Shown here piece by piece: positions 14,936 through 26,407 of a stretch of DNA of 64,000 bases. The stretch covers positions 482,476 to 546,475 of the forward strand of contig BSBK01006427.1 in assembly GCA_027943335.1 (NCBI GenBank), given 5' to 3'. The position numbers and the translations under genes were made by a program. Origin of the DNA: Chamaecyparis obtusa. Lineage: Eukaryota > Streptophyta > Pinopsida > Cupressales > Cupressaceae. Numbering within the stretch: the stretch's first letter is position 1; every line of letters starts with the position of its first letter. The notes under the pieces are model-generated. The model had not been told where the DNA came from and did no database searches. It worked only from the letters and a program-made list of their open reading frames with translations.

Positions 14936-14999
14936 CTCTTTTCTATCCCCTCTCATTGTTTCAGTCAAGGGTCCACAAATACTGCTAAAATTTTTGATA

Positions 15000-15754
15000 A
15001 ACTTTCTCTAAAAGCTAGCTAGACCATGAAAAGATCTTACCTCAGTAGCACTCCTTAGAGCAGGCCATTCAAGGATAGCCTATACCTTCTCTGGGTCCAT
15101 TTTTAGACCTTCTACTGAAACTACAAATCCCAAATACACTAACTCTTTCTTCACAAAACTGCACTTCTTCAAATTAATCAACAATTTCTCTTCTCTCAAC
15201 TTCTCAAATACCATACGAATATGCATCATATGCTCATCCAATGTCTTACTAAAGATCAAAATATCATTTAGGTAAACAATGACAAACTTACCCAGAAATT
15301 CTTTCAAAACCTCATTCATGAGCCGCATGAAAGTGCTCGGTGCATTGGTTAGCCCAAAAGGCATGACTAACCACTCATATAGTCCTTCTTTTGTCTTGAA
15401 GGCAGTCTTCCATTCATCTCCTTCTTTGATCCGAATCTGGTGATATCCACTTTTCAGATCTATCTTTGAGAAATACACAGCTCCACTCAAACAGTCCATA
15501 ATATCATCCATTCGTGGCAATGGAAACCTGTACTTGATTGTGATCTTGTTTATTGCCCTAGAATCTGTACACATCCTCCATTCTCCATTCTTCTTTGGTG
15601 CTAATACCGATGGTACAGCACAGGGACTCAGACTCTCACGGATCAATCCTTTCTGTAACAGTTCATGTACTTGTCTGTTCAACTCCTCACTTTCTGCAGG
15701 TGTCATTCTGTGTGCTACCTTATTCGGCAAGCTCGCTCTTGGGATCAAGTCCAT
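15000..15754 (-). pseudogene. Reverse transcriptase of element F, catalytic motif altered
   Basis: Copies genomic RNA into cDNA. Motifs in order: [88 protein letters not shown]. The active-site box reads YLND instead of YLDD: the codon at 15266-15268 on the minus strand is AAT, not GAT. This one change would be expected to abolish polymerase activity. It is a G-to-A transition, consistent with C methylation decay on the other strand. Confidence 0.94.
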
Positions 15755-16330
15755 CTAATGACTGATCTTCCTGACTGGTGGTAATCCATTAGGCACTTTA
15801 TCAGATACAATATCCTGAAACTCATTCAACAAATCTACAACTTCTACAGGAACATCTTCTACTTTCTCTTTACCAGCTTTTGGAATTAAAGCAAAACATA
15901 CATGCTCATGCCTCATACCATCTAGGAAATTTCTTCCATCAACAAAAGTTATCCTTGCATTACCACATACCTTTTCTTCAGTCTCCTTCAATGGTTTTAG
16001 CTTATGCCGCACTCCATCCTTTGTCAGGGAATAGGTATTTGTACGACCATCATGTACAACACATCTGTCAAACTGCCATGGTCTACCCAACAACATATGA
16101 CATGCATCCATAGATATGATATCACACAATACCTCATCTTGGTATCCGCCAATCTTGAACTTCACCGGGCATTGTTCATTGACCATGACCTTGTGGTCAT
16201 CCTGTACCCAGGCAATCTGATATGGATGTGGGTGTTTCTATCTCTTGAGCTTCAACTTTGTCACCATCTCTTCTGACACTAAATTGTCAGTGCTTCCACT
16301 ATCAATGATCACATCACAACATTTACCTTC
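15755..16330 (-). pseudogene. Aspartic protease of element F
   Basis: Retropepsin-like protease that matures the polyprotein. The catalytic triplet DSG lies at about 16303-16295, in VIIDSGSTDNLVSEE. It is followed by the conserved CDIISMDACHMLLGRPWQFD segment. A TAG at 16240 (after KLKLKR) and a TAG at 15757 interrupt the frame. A linker rich in charged residues leads to the reverse transcriptase. Confidence 0.9.
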
Positions 16331-17518
16331 ACACTTGCACCTGGTGCGAAACAGGCTCCTCCTTTGCTCAGGTTCATTCTCACCACTCAACAGGACTCTT
16401 CTGTTAATCAACATTTCTCCTCTTTCAGCATCTTCAGAATTTGATGATCTGGCATCTTCATCTACATGTGCAACTCTGGCCTGGCCTTCATTTCTTCTGT
16501 CTGTTCTGCCTTGGTGTTGAGGACATTCAAATGCCCTATGACCTTCTTCTCCACAGTGAAAACATGTTCTACGGAAGCCTCCTCTTCCAGATCCTTGTCC
16601 TCTTCCTCTTCCTCTCTGATCTCTATTATTCTGATCCTGGAAGTGATTGGAATTATTTCCACACTGATTCTGACTGTTACTGGCCTCATCCTTCTTTTTC
16701 AGATCTTCATTTCGGCCACCATATGACCGTCCACCAGATCGTCCACCGCGACCTCTTCCGTTTTGTCTGCTCTCGAACTTCTTGTTCAGCTTTTCCTCTA
16801 CTTTTAGGGCAAATTGGTATGCCTCCTCAATACTACTCATTCAAACTAGATTCAACTCCTCCTGAATGCTTGGCCTTAGCCCATTAAGGTATCAGGCAAC
16901 TTTCTCCTTATCAGCTTCTGCATGGCTTGTTCTGATGAGGAGTCGATAGAACTCCTCTGTATACTCCTGAACAGATCTTCCTGCTTGCTTCAAACTTTGC
17001 ATTTTTTTTAGTAGATCAAGCTCATAATCAACAGGAATGAACTATCGCTTCAATTTATCCACCATCCGATCCCATCTTGTGATTTTATCTTTCCCTCTTC
17101 TATTTCGCTCCAATTGAATTTCTTGCCACCAGATTTTCGCATGACCTTTCAGTCTGGCCTTCGCAAATTTGACCCTATCAGGATCCTCAACATCTTCATA
17201 CTCAAAATATTCCTCACATTCATTGATCCAGTCGATCAATTCCTCTGGGTTAAGATTTCTAGAAAATGTAGGAACCTCAATCTTAGGTCTTTTCCCAATC
17301 TTAGAAATCGCCCGAAAAAGTATTTCTTCCTCCTGGTTCACAATTTCAGCTTCTCCTTCTTGATATTCTTCTTCGGCTTCATCCTCACTTTCGTCTCTGA
17401 CATTAAGATTCATTCCTCTACGAATCTCTTCTTGTAATGCTCGCACTTGTCTCTACAGCTCTCTAACCTCAGGTGTTACAACACCAGCTCTTCCGCCACG
17501 TTCCTTTCGTGGAGGCAT
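16331..17518 (-). pseudogene. Gag (capsid and nucleocapsid) of element F
   Basis: Starts at ATG 17518 (MPPRKERGG). The capsid region is a plant retrotransposon gag domain (LNPEELIDWINECEEYFEYE, then FAKARLKGHAKIWW, then YTEEFYRLLIRTSH and LRPSIQEELNL). The nucleocapsid is Arg/Gly-rich and has one intact CCHC knuckle, CFHCGEEGHRAFEC, at about 16564-16523. Stops: TAG 17455, TAG 17044 and TGA near 16843, all explainable as C-to-T changes in Gln or Arg codons. Gag and pol share one frame. Confidence 0.93.
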
Positions 17519-17602
17519 TTTTGTGATGCGCGCTAAAACCCTAACCACGGTCCTAGTGCAAACTGCGTCATAGTCGGCGATCTATTTACACACTCAAGAA
17601 AA

Positions 17603-17618
17603 CCTGGCTCTGATACCA
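17603..17618 (-). promoter_or_regulatory. Primer-binding site of element F
   Basis: The minus strand reads TGGTATCAGAGCCAGG two bases inside the 5' LTR. This matches the 3' end of plant initiator methionine tRNA. Confidence 0.93.
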
Positions 17619-17620
17619 CT

Positions 17621-18480
17621 TGATGAAGGGTGCTCCCCTTAATACCACAAACACAAAATAGAAAAAGAGAAACAACAACAATAATATGCAAGAACAGAAA
17701 AATTGGCTTCTTATTATCTCCACAAATGTGGAATTACAAACTTTCAGAATTACAATATGCAAAGTCACATGGGCATTCCCTTACAATATTCTGTAGGACA
17801 AAGCCTCGAACTATTACCCAGATCTACTACCCAGAACTATTCTGAACTGCCTAAGACAATAATATAGCCTTCCTTATATAGGCAATTTTCCACCGCTTGG
17901 AAGGTTCCAAAATTTTAGCCAATAAGGCCGACCAAACTTAGAATTATTTTATTTTACATTTTATTACATCATAGTCGGCTCAAGATAACCTTTGAAACCC
18001 GAACAAAAATTTTGAAGAAAATTATTTTTCGCCATTTCGGGTGGCCCAACTTCCGAAGACCATAAGTCATCACCAGTTGACCCGATCGGCTATTATAACC
18101 CCATTTTGGAAATGCCACGAAGCGCTCTACAGGCTTGACCCGCGCAAGCACTCGTCACCCAAATTTTCAACCTCATCCGGGGCCTCTAAAGCCTTCAAAA
18201 CTGAGTTCAAAGTTTCTGTACCCTGCTGCCAATACCGAAAATCTTCAATATCTTCCAATATACACTTGATCTGGCAATGAAACTTTACTGGTAGACTTAT
18301 ATGACCAAAATGAACCTCCAAGAAAGAAATAAGATCATTCTGAGCACATATGAAAATTACCAAAAATAGTAACTTTCCATAAATAGCAGCTCTGCACAAA
18401 ATAGCCCTTATTGAATACAAAAATAAAAATATTTTTGGGTGATTCAAGATTGCTCTTACACCCAGGATGCTCCTGCATCA
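17621..18480 (-). repeat. 5' LTR of element F
   Basis: 860 bp, paired with 12112-12971. A minus-strand TATA box is at 17872-17881. The LTR-terminal palindrome GATGC-AGGA-GCATC lies at its upstream end. Confidence 0.95.
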
Positions 18481-18485
18481 TTACC

Positions 18486-19298
18486 AATGCCTTATATGAA
18501 GAGGATTTTGATGATGATCAGCCCATTTTTTGTCACAATGATCAAAGAGGAATGTTACATGGAATTATCAATCCATTGTTTGAAGAGGACATGGAGGTTG
18601 TAGATTCAGGTGAACCAGATATAAATAATGGCATATTATCTTCCTACTGTGAGAAATCAGAACATTTTTCTTCCATGAATGACAGAGTTTTAAATGATGA
18701 TGTTGCATCTTATGAGTATGGTGATATGTGTGCTAGTGTGGACTCAATTTTTCAAGAGCCTAATGTTAGTGGTCCTTGTTTACATTCTGATGCTAGAAAA
18801 TGTGGTAAGTCTGAAGGGGCTTTCTTAGATTTACAAATGACTAATAAGTCATCAGCTGACAATACTTGTTCCCTTTTAGAAGATGCTGATGTAATTTGTG
18901 ATCAACAAGATGTTCCCAACTTCATGCAATCAAATTTTTGTTTTGAGAGGTCCTACCTTAGTTTACAAAGTGAAGAGATAGAACTGGTTTATTCCTTTTT
19001 GCAGACTAATGAGTAATTTGTAAATGTTTCCAGCCATGGGATTGAGAAGCAGTGTTTTATTTTTTAGCAAGGTAGTGATAATGAAGAGTGTGATGTTTCA
19101 ATGTCACAAAGTGATCAGTATTCATGGCAGTTTCATGACACTGTCTCCCCAGATGATGGTGAGTATGGTGATCATTTTTTATATAATGTGTTGAATGTGG
19201 ATCATAGTTTTTTTGGCAGGATGGATGAGAAATGTATTTTCAGCTTTCCTTTGCTAAGTGGAGATGAAAATTACTTGTTTGATAGAGGAAAGACCTGA
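18486..19298 (+). pseudogene. Acidic protein of element G, C-terminal part
   Basis: Continues the frame of 11308-12111 after element F. It begins NALYEEDFDDDQP and stays rich in Asp, Glu, Ser and Cys up to a TAA at 19014. The same frame then reads on through TAG near 19065 to TGA at 19296, with the same acidic composition (SVSPDDGEYGDH-like), so the original protein was probably about 535 residues. No known domain recognised. It is followed by about 230 bases of 3' leader before the LTR. Confidence 0.5.
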
Positions 19299-19531
19299 TC
19301 AAAAGTTTTGGGGCTCTGAGCCTTTTGTGAATATTGTAAATTTCTATATATAGGTTGCTTGTCCCTGCCCTATTTTTCCTTGGTCTGTCAAGTTTTTGGT
19401 CCTATTGCTTGTCTTGCCCTGCTTGTTCCTTGCTGTCTGAAATTTTTTTTCCAGTGGGATGGTCTACTTGAACCAATGATTCTAAGTCCTTGCTATGCCT
19501 GTAAGAGGCATACATCCCCAGATAGAGCCAC

Positions 19532-21576
19532 TGTTAGCATGTGCAAAAATTTTCATGGCTCCTGGTCTCTTCCCCTGCTCTCTGCAATGTTTTTTCTGCT
19601 CCCTGGTTAAACCTTAGGCAAAATGTTCAGAATCTAGCCGTTAGGTTTCAAAATTCAAATGTGCCCTAGCTTTATTATTTTCACACGTTACCTTTTTTGT
19701 GGGTCACTTAAACACCTCTTCTACATGTGCCTTTTAAATTTCCATGTCACCCCAGTTCACAATTAGTCTTTCTCTCCGGCGGGTCCCTTTATTTTTCCTA
19801 AGTCTGTAATTGCGCCCTGTGATTTTAATATTTTTCCTAAGGTTCTCAGCTTTATCTTACTGGGCCCGGTGTCAGAGGGGTGATAGATGGCATGTTTTTA
19901 TTGGTTGTTGCATGGCTGCATGTCAGACTTTTTTGACATGCGATCATGCGACCGCTTGCCATCTATCTGCGTGGGTCCTAGCTCTTCGTAGTTGGTGGTT
20001 GTTGTTTCATGGTCCCGTGGTGATGATGTGGTAGCTTTGGGTTAGCTATCGCATGATCACATAGCCTAGTTTTTGGCTATGCGATCATGTGACCAAGTGA
20101 CACATGTTTGTGGTGCTGAGGTGGTTTTGCTTGGTGGGACTACAACTCCATGTGGTGGCAGTTACGGTGGCAGTTGCGGTGGTGGTTAGTGTTTGCGGGT
20201 TGTTGCATGTTTGCAAAGCCCATTTCTAGGCTATGTGATCATGTGACAGGGTGCCACGTGGGCTAGGGCCCATTTGTGGTTGTTTGGTGGTCCCGTTGGC
20301 AGGTGGTGCTGTGGAAGTTTCTAGTTGGTCCAAGCTAGCGGGATGATAAGGTTTGAACGTGGGTCGTCATTCTCTACAAGCGCCAAGGATTTAGCCGTTG
20401 TGGTTCAAATTCAAATTTTTCTAAGGGTTTCTAGTGATAGAAAGTACCAAATTTATGGAATTCATTACAGAAATGACCCTATTTAGTGAGAAATGACTGG
20501 TTTTCTATTTGTGGTGTGGTCCAGAGTGTGGTTGGATCATTTGTAGAGCTTGTACTGCAGTGGTTGTGTGCTCAAGGCTTGTTGCAGGGTGTTCTTTTGA
20601 GCCCAATTTTGTGATCCCCTGTACTTGCAGAGAAGATTTTCATGATTGTGGATCAGTTCAAGATTTCCTCTTTCCTGATTGCCTATGTTTCCTGCCCCTG
20701 TAATAACTTTTTAGACCATTTCTAGCAGGTTGGGTGGTTGAAACCCTAACCCTAGTCATCCGTAGCTTGTTGCAGATTTTCAAGATGACTAGGGGGTATA
20801 AGTTAGAGAATTTTGGATTTTGCAAGGGTTCCAAAACATTGTTTCTTTTGGTCCCTGGTTTTTGACTGTAATATACTGATAGAAGTCTGATTTGGTGACT
20901 TTTCTGATCTTGGTATCATTTTGATTGTATGTTGATCCCGATTGTGTTAATGAGAACATTTTGAATCTCAATCTTGTATCTTGTGTATGTCTTCTTACTT
21001 GTCTCTAATCTCATATATGTTAGTTTCACAAAGTGTGCTAACATATGGTAAACAAAGAGTATTTTGAATTTATCTTTGAGTTCCTAACAAAGTTAGGATT
21101 AAAGCCTTCTAGGTGAATTCAGTGAGTTTGTAGCCAGGTATAGAATTTGATGTCCTTGTGCTTGAGGGAAAGGGGTAATAGGCAAAGCACTTACCCTGGT
21201 TTCCATTGAGTTTGATTTGAGGTATTCAGTTGAGGTATACAGTTAGGTGACTCTGAGCCTTGGGATAAGGCACTGGTCCTTCCTCTTGAGGTATGCATGG
21301 TTAACAACTACAAACACAAACATTATTTGATAAATCTTTAACAATTTTATATGAGATATAGTGGAATATTATTTTATTCTCCTTTAGAGAAGTGAGTCAA
21401 GGGTACACCTGCCTGAACACTAAAGCTCAAAGTGTAGAAGGATCTTTTGATCCTTATCAGTTGGCCCTCTTCCTTGTGGACTTTGGAGTGGTGATAGAGT
21501 CAGAGTTTTATTTAAATTATCCATCAAAGTGTAAATCTACAAGTTGAAGATCAAAGGGAATAATCCACAACCAACA
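19532..21576 (+). repeat. 3' LTR of element G
   Basis: 2,045 bp. It is about 90 bp shorter than the 5' LTR because a block around the third inverted repeat (9190-9283 in the 5' copy) is missing. Confidence 0.92.
19907..20250 (+). repeat. Array of three long inverted repeats in the G 3' LTR
   Basis: Copies at about 19907-19952, 20046-20094 and 20195-20249, built on the same ATGCGATCATGCGAC arm. They correspond to hairpins 1, 2 and 4 of the 5' LTR. Confidence 0.82.
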
Positions 21577-21581
21577 ATGTC

Positions 21582-22962
21582 TATTCCTAACATTCTCTCC
21601 TATTCTGGCATCAATTCTAGGTTTCTGGGCATCCCAGGAACCTCTTGATTTAATTTTGAGTCAACCTAAGAAAAAGGTCAATTTCTTAGGTGGACCCTAA
21701 CTAGGTCAGGGTCAATCTTCACTTTGACCCCTTTCTCCAAAATTTCAAGATCCTTAATTTACGGGCTTTGGACTTTCGGTAAATTTATTTTCCCGCCTCC
21801 AGGTCAGCCATTTTGGGTTTCGGGAATGTAAATCTTTTAATTGCATTTAATCTAGGTATATTTTCTAAAGGTGAGGACCCAATTGGGATTTAATTCTCCA
21901 AGGTGGCCCATCTAGAGGAGTGTGTTCTAGTTCACTATAAAAGGAGGCCTTCCTCTCTCATTTTCATATCACATCTCATCCAAGAAAGATACATCAATTT
22001 TTCATATCTCATCATCAAGTTTTGTGAGAACATCCACAATCAACTTTTGCAATCAAGCTCTCAAGTGCAAGCAAGTCTTCAAGCATTCAAGTGTTCAAGC
22101 ATCCATTCATCAAGGAGATCCATTGTTAGCTATTGAAGTATTCAATCTCTTTGGAGCCCCCTTTGATGATCCATCCTTCTCCATTCATTCAAGCCTTCTC
22201 ATATGAAAAGATCAAGTCAAGATTGTTGTTGAAGATCAAATACCATTGATTGGAGACATCTTACATTCATTGAAGCATTCCTACTTGTGGATTTGAGGAT
22301 TCGAATCCTCTATAAGGACTTCAACATAAGCGAGGTGATTTATTTCAATTACTTTGTTTATGCACAATACATTTAAATTCAATTTCAAGGTTAATTCCTA
22401 AACTGGGGTTTGACTAAGGCAAACCCCCCATACAACAAAAACCCCCATTTTCTTGTAGGTATAGGTGTGGAGTTTTGGATCTGAGAGTGAATTTGGATAC
22501 CCTTTTTAGCCATCTTCTGGGATCTAGGAACAAAATTTGAATCAGACTTCAAATAAAAAATGTAGTATTTGACCTTTTATGAGGGTTAAACCCAATCTGA
22601 GCCATCTTGAAGAAAGATTTTTGGGTTTTTTCTATCTCGGCATTTCCAATCCAGGACAGATTTTAGATTTTCCTAAAAGTGCACACAGACATTAGAATTC
22701 AACATTTTTCAAATCTACCCTTATTTGAGGTTAGTACTTGTATTTCAATTATTCTATATTCTAAACATAATCCTCCACATTTAGGGAAATATTAGATTTA
22801 CTCTCTCTTCCTACTCTGTTTCCATAAAATTGATTTGATTGTGCATTAACCTTTTGGTTGATCAAATCGGATCTCTTCTTTGGGGAATTTGGGTTTTGAG
22901 AATAGGTCTCATATTTCCCCCTTTACATTTGAATAGAGGTGAATTCATTTTACATCTATTCA
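21582..22962 (+). repeat. 5' LTR of element C, right part
   Basis: Resumes the LTR after G and ends CATCTATTCA. A TATA box TATAAAAG is at 21936-21943 and its counterpart in the 3' LTR is at 28207. A frame here (21903-22136) is repeated in the other LTR, but it spans the transcription start and looks like simple AAGTCTTCAAGCATTCAAG-type repeats, not a gene. Confidence 0.92.
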
Positions 22963-22965
22963 TTT

Positions 22966-22984
22966 TGGTGAACCTGACTAGCTT
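22966..22984 (+). promoter_or_regulatory. Primer-binding site of element C
   Basis: TGGTGAACCTGACTAGCTT begins three bases after the LTR. It has the expected TGG start but is not the Met-initiator type. The tRNA was not identified. Confidence 0.5.
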
Positions 22985-23149
22985 ACTGTCTTTCTTTTCG
23001 GTGTTAGATTTCCCTTTGTGTTATCTTGTGTGTTCCTTTTATCTTGTTAGTATTAGGTTTGTCCTTTGTGATAGATCTTGCATGCTAATTAGATTTCATA
23101 TTGAGGCTTTATGTGTTCTTAGTTTAGTTCATTTGCATTACATTAGTTT

Positions 23150-25075
23150 ATGAGCTTTACTACCACTAGCCCTACTTATAACATTCTGGTTAGAAGAAGT
23201 CGTAGACTCATGGGTGTCTTTGAGCCTAACTCTTATCCTTTCCTTAGGATCCCTGATGATAACTTGATTCTTCATGATTCTAATCCTACTATGGAGAAAA
23301 ACTCTTCTCACTCATCTCATGATGAGGATGACGCTTTAAGAGTTCCTCCTGAACAAGTCCAAAAACTTACCACTAAACTTGATAAAATGGGTAATTGGCT
23401 TCTTCAAGAAAACCATAATCAAGATTCCATTCAAGCTATAGAGGCTCTTAAGAAAGTTCTCTGTGATAGTGATCAAGATGTTAACCTCTTGCGTGGTATT
23501 ACTCATCTTGTGCATTCAAATGTTAAACCTTTAGCTCAAGAAGCTCAAGATTTAGGGTTAACTCCTCCTATCACTAGTGTTGAACCTCCTTCTAATCCTT
23601 TACCTAGTATTCCTATCTATACTCCTTCTTTGGTGACTGTGACGATTCCCTCTATTCCTATGAGTGTTCCTCCTATGTCCCTTCCTGTATCACAACCTTC
23701 ATATCATAATGTTCCTTTTACTTATTCCAATCCACTTCAAACTGTAGTTCCTAGTGTTCCTCCAGTTGTGTCCTCTATTCCTGTAGCTTCTTACACTTTA
23801 CCTAGTGTGTCTAATGTTGCTATTCCTCCTATTTCTTCTAATGATTCAACCATCATCAGTTTGGCTCAAACTGTGTCATCCTTACAAAAACAACTTGCTT
23901 CCTTAACTCAAAACAAGTTTAGTATTCCTACATGTAACATGGGAAGTCCTTTGTCCTGGGATATTATTCATACTCCTATTCCTCAGCAAGGTGAGATGCC
24001 TCCTCTTGAGAATTATAATGGAAAAGGAGATCCTATTCATCATGTTAAAACATTCCAAATCCTTTGTAGTCATTATGCTCATGACCATAGGATTTTAGCC
24101 AAAATATTTGCTAGAACATTTCGTGACAAGGCCTTACAATGGTATTGTTCCTTGCCTCCCTATTCAATTGATTCCTTCCCACAATTTGCTAATGCCTTTA
24201 TTCAACAATTTCAAAATAATATTGGCCCGCAAGTGTCATTGACTGATTTAATGCATTGTAAACAAAGTGCTAAAGAAAAATTGACTGAATTTATTAGTAG
24301 ATTTAAGAATTTGCATGCTCAGATTTCCTATCCTGTTCCTGATATTGATATTCAATGTATGTTTATTTCAAATTTGCAAAAGGATATTAGAGGTAAGATT
24401 CTGCTTATTGAATTTACCTCTTTTCAACAACTTTGTGCAGCCCTTCACCATTACCAATTACAAGTGAGTCAATTTGAGAGAAACACTCTAATGGCTCATG
24501 TTCCAGTTGATAAGAGTGATGCTTCTCCTAATCCAAACAAGTTTCAAAAATTCAAAAATTATGTCAAGATAAACAAACAAGCAAATGCAGTTGCTGATCA
24601 AGTTGTTGTTGCATCTCATAATGCCACTTCTGCATCCATTGCTTTTCAATTAAATCATATGTTTACTCCTCTTTCTGAAACTTTACATGCTATTATGAAT
24701 AGGTTGTTAGTTGCTAATATGATTACTTTACCTCTTGTTTGACCTCTTATACCTACTATGATTGCATCTAAATCTTTTGATCAAAATGCTTTTTGTCAAT
24801 ATCATCATCAAAATGGTCATGATACTGAGAGATGTTATTCTTTAAAACATAAGGTTCAAGATCTAATCGATTCTAACATTTTATTTGTTGATAATCTAGA
24901 TAGTAGTGGGAATCAATCTGTCTCTCCTCCTAATCAGAACCTTCAAATCTATAAGAACCATTTACCTACACATGATACTAATACTATTGCTCAACCATCT
25001 GCTATGGAAATTGTGTATGATTCAAAGATGGATGATCTCAATCATGTTGTTAATCAAGTGGAGCATGTTGATTAG
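23150..25075 (+). pseudogene. Gag of element C (capsid plus zinc knuckle)
   Basis: Starts at ATG 23150. The first ~290 residues are low in complexity and Pro/Ser/Val-rich. A Retrotrans_gag type capsid domain follows (NYNGKGDPIHHVKTF, then FARTFRDKALQWYCSLPP, then FANAFIQQFQNN and LTEFISRFKNLH). After a TGA at 24740 the same frame gives a knuckle of the Tat/Ogre type, CQYHHQNGHDTERC, followed by KVQDLID. A TAG at 25073 again keeps frame with the protease. The two stops are the only breaks in about 1,086 codons from 23150 to 26407. The capsid and knuckle point to a Ty3/gypsy Tat-like origin. Confidence 0.88.
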
Positions 25076-25159
25076 TCTGTATCTCCACCTCACCCTCAGC
25101 CTAAAATTCAAACTCTGATTCAACCTCAATCTCAACATCGACCAAAACCTAAACCTAAA

Positions 25160-26407
25160 GTGAAACCTCAACCTAAACCTCAACAAAAATTCAAGAATAA
25201 AATACCTCGGGAACTTTTTATTACCTTTGATGACTCTGAGATTATTAAAGCTCCTGATAGTCCCCTTTACATTACTGCTAGGATTGCTCAGATACCTACT
25301 CGTGGTTGTCTTGTTGATCCTACCTCCTTAGTCAATGTTATCACTGAAGAAAATATTTTTATGAAAATCTTACAATGTGACTTCTACGATACATCAGATG
25401 TGTGGATTCAAACTTGCAATGGTTTTCTTTATCCATCATTTTGTTCTATTACCTTGCCGATTGAACTTTTTGGAAAAATTGTGAGCACTACCTTCATTGT
25501 GGTTCCTACCTCCGATCAATTTCAAGTTAAGCTAGGTTTGCCTTGGTTGACTGCCATGCATATTTTTTCTTCCCCTATCCATAAGTGTCTTAAGGTCATT
25601 CATGATGGTGAAGTGAAGATGATCAATCATAGTCTATATCAATCTTCTAGGCCTAGAGATTGTGCTGCTCTAGATTTCTTTTGGCCTTCCTTACCCGATT
25701 CATGTCCTCCTAGGCCTGATAATCTTTTTCGATCATATCAAGCTTATAAACATCATAAAATCCTTGAATTAATTTCACCTCCTATAGATCTTAATCATGG
25801 TCTTTTACCTACACCTTTGATACCTTCTTTAACGATGAATTCTAGTTCTATTAATCAAGTTCCTCCTACTGAACCTATTAAAGATCCTGTGATTGTTTCT
25901 CCTATGGATAATAATCCTATTGACCTTCCTAAAGAACCTGTGAAGGATCCTATGATTTTTCCTCCTAGTTCTCAACCCATTTCAAATAAATCAAAATGTA
26001 ACCGATCTACTAATGAACATCATAAAAAGCATCGTGCTCATGCTAAAGCTAAAAGATCTCTACTTTCTTCGGATAAACCTATACATAATGTGTTAGAAGA
26101 TGTTGTTACTAATAATGATGTTAACATGCATGATTATGATGATTCTAGTCATATCTTAGATACTATTTTGATTAATTTGGATGAAGAAGATACTCTTGAT
26201 GATACTGATGATGTTAGTGATGAATATGAGACTACTGACATTGACATTGATTTACCTAATATGCTTTCATCACAATTAACTCTTACACCTAGTGTCAAAC
26301 ATAGTGATTCTCAAGAGGATCCTTGTTTGGAACTGGTTATCATTCCTACTATGTTGGATATAGTCCCTCTTATGAGTTACCCACCTTCCCTAAATGATAT
26401 ACAATGA
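25160..26407 (+). pseudogene. Protease-like domain and acidic tail of element C
   Basis: In frame with gag. After a Pro/Lys-rich linker comes a retropepsin-like fold: GCLVDPTSLVNVITEENIF, then FIVVPTSDQFQVKLGLPWL. In related plant elements this motif reads VDxGSSxNV; here the expected D-[ST]-G triplet is DPT, so catalytic function is doubtful. The last ~180 residues are Asp-rich (MHDYDDSSH, DTDDVSDEYE) without known domain. The frame ends at TGA 26405. No reverse transcriptase follows. It could be a structural gag extension and not an active enzyme. Confidence 0.75.

Larger units (their letters stand above)
12112..18480 (-). mobile_element. Element F: chromodomain Ty3/gypsy retrotransposon (chromovirus) inserted in G
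   Basis: The TSD is TTACC on both sides (12107-12111, 18481-18485) and the LTRs are 860 bp each. On the minus strand the order is LTR, full-length Met-initiator PBS, gag, protease, reverse transcriptase, RNase H, integrase, chromodomain, LTR. This is Ty3/gypsy order with a C-terminal chromodomain. Gag-pol is one frame from 17518 to about 13000, with about eleven stops and no frameshift that I can see. The LTRs differ at only a few percent by eye, mostly transitions. It is the youngest and deepest layer of the nest. Confidence 0.96.
8572..21576 (+). mobile_element. Element G: long-LTR retrotransposon without recognisable gag or pol, inserted in the 5' LTR of C
   Basis: LTRs of about 2.1 kb (8572-10704, 19532-21576) begin TGTTAGCATGTGC and end CACAACCAACA. 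Flanks are ATGTT (8567-8571) and ATGTC (21577-21581). After removal of F the internal region is only about 2.4 kb and carries one long acidic reading frame unlike gag or pol. In structure it resembles a large retrotransposon derivative (LARD), but with a conserved-looking frame. Solo LTRs S1 and S2 belong to the same LTR superfamily. I saw no convincing PPT ahead of the 3' LTR. Confidence 0.88.

Noticed and set aside
22085..22115. Short CAAG/TTCAAG repeats as a possible CRISPR-like or minisatellite array
   Set aside because: Units are short, irregular and few, with no spacer structure. They belong to the LTR leader.
21903..22136. Frame repeated in both LTRs of C (also 28174-28407)
   Set aside because: It spans the TATA box and the presumed transcription start and is built of short CAAG-type repeats. 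Repetition in both LTRs is expected from duplication alone.
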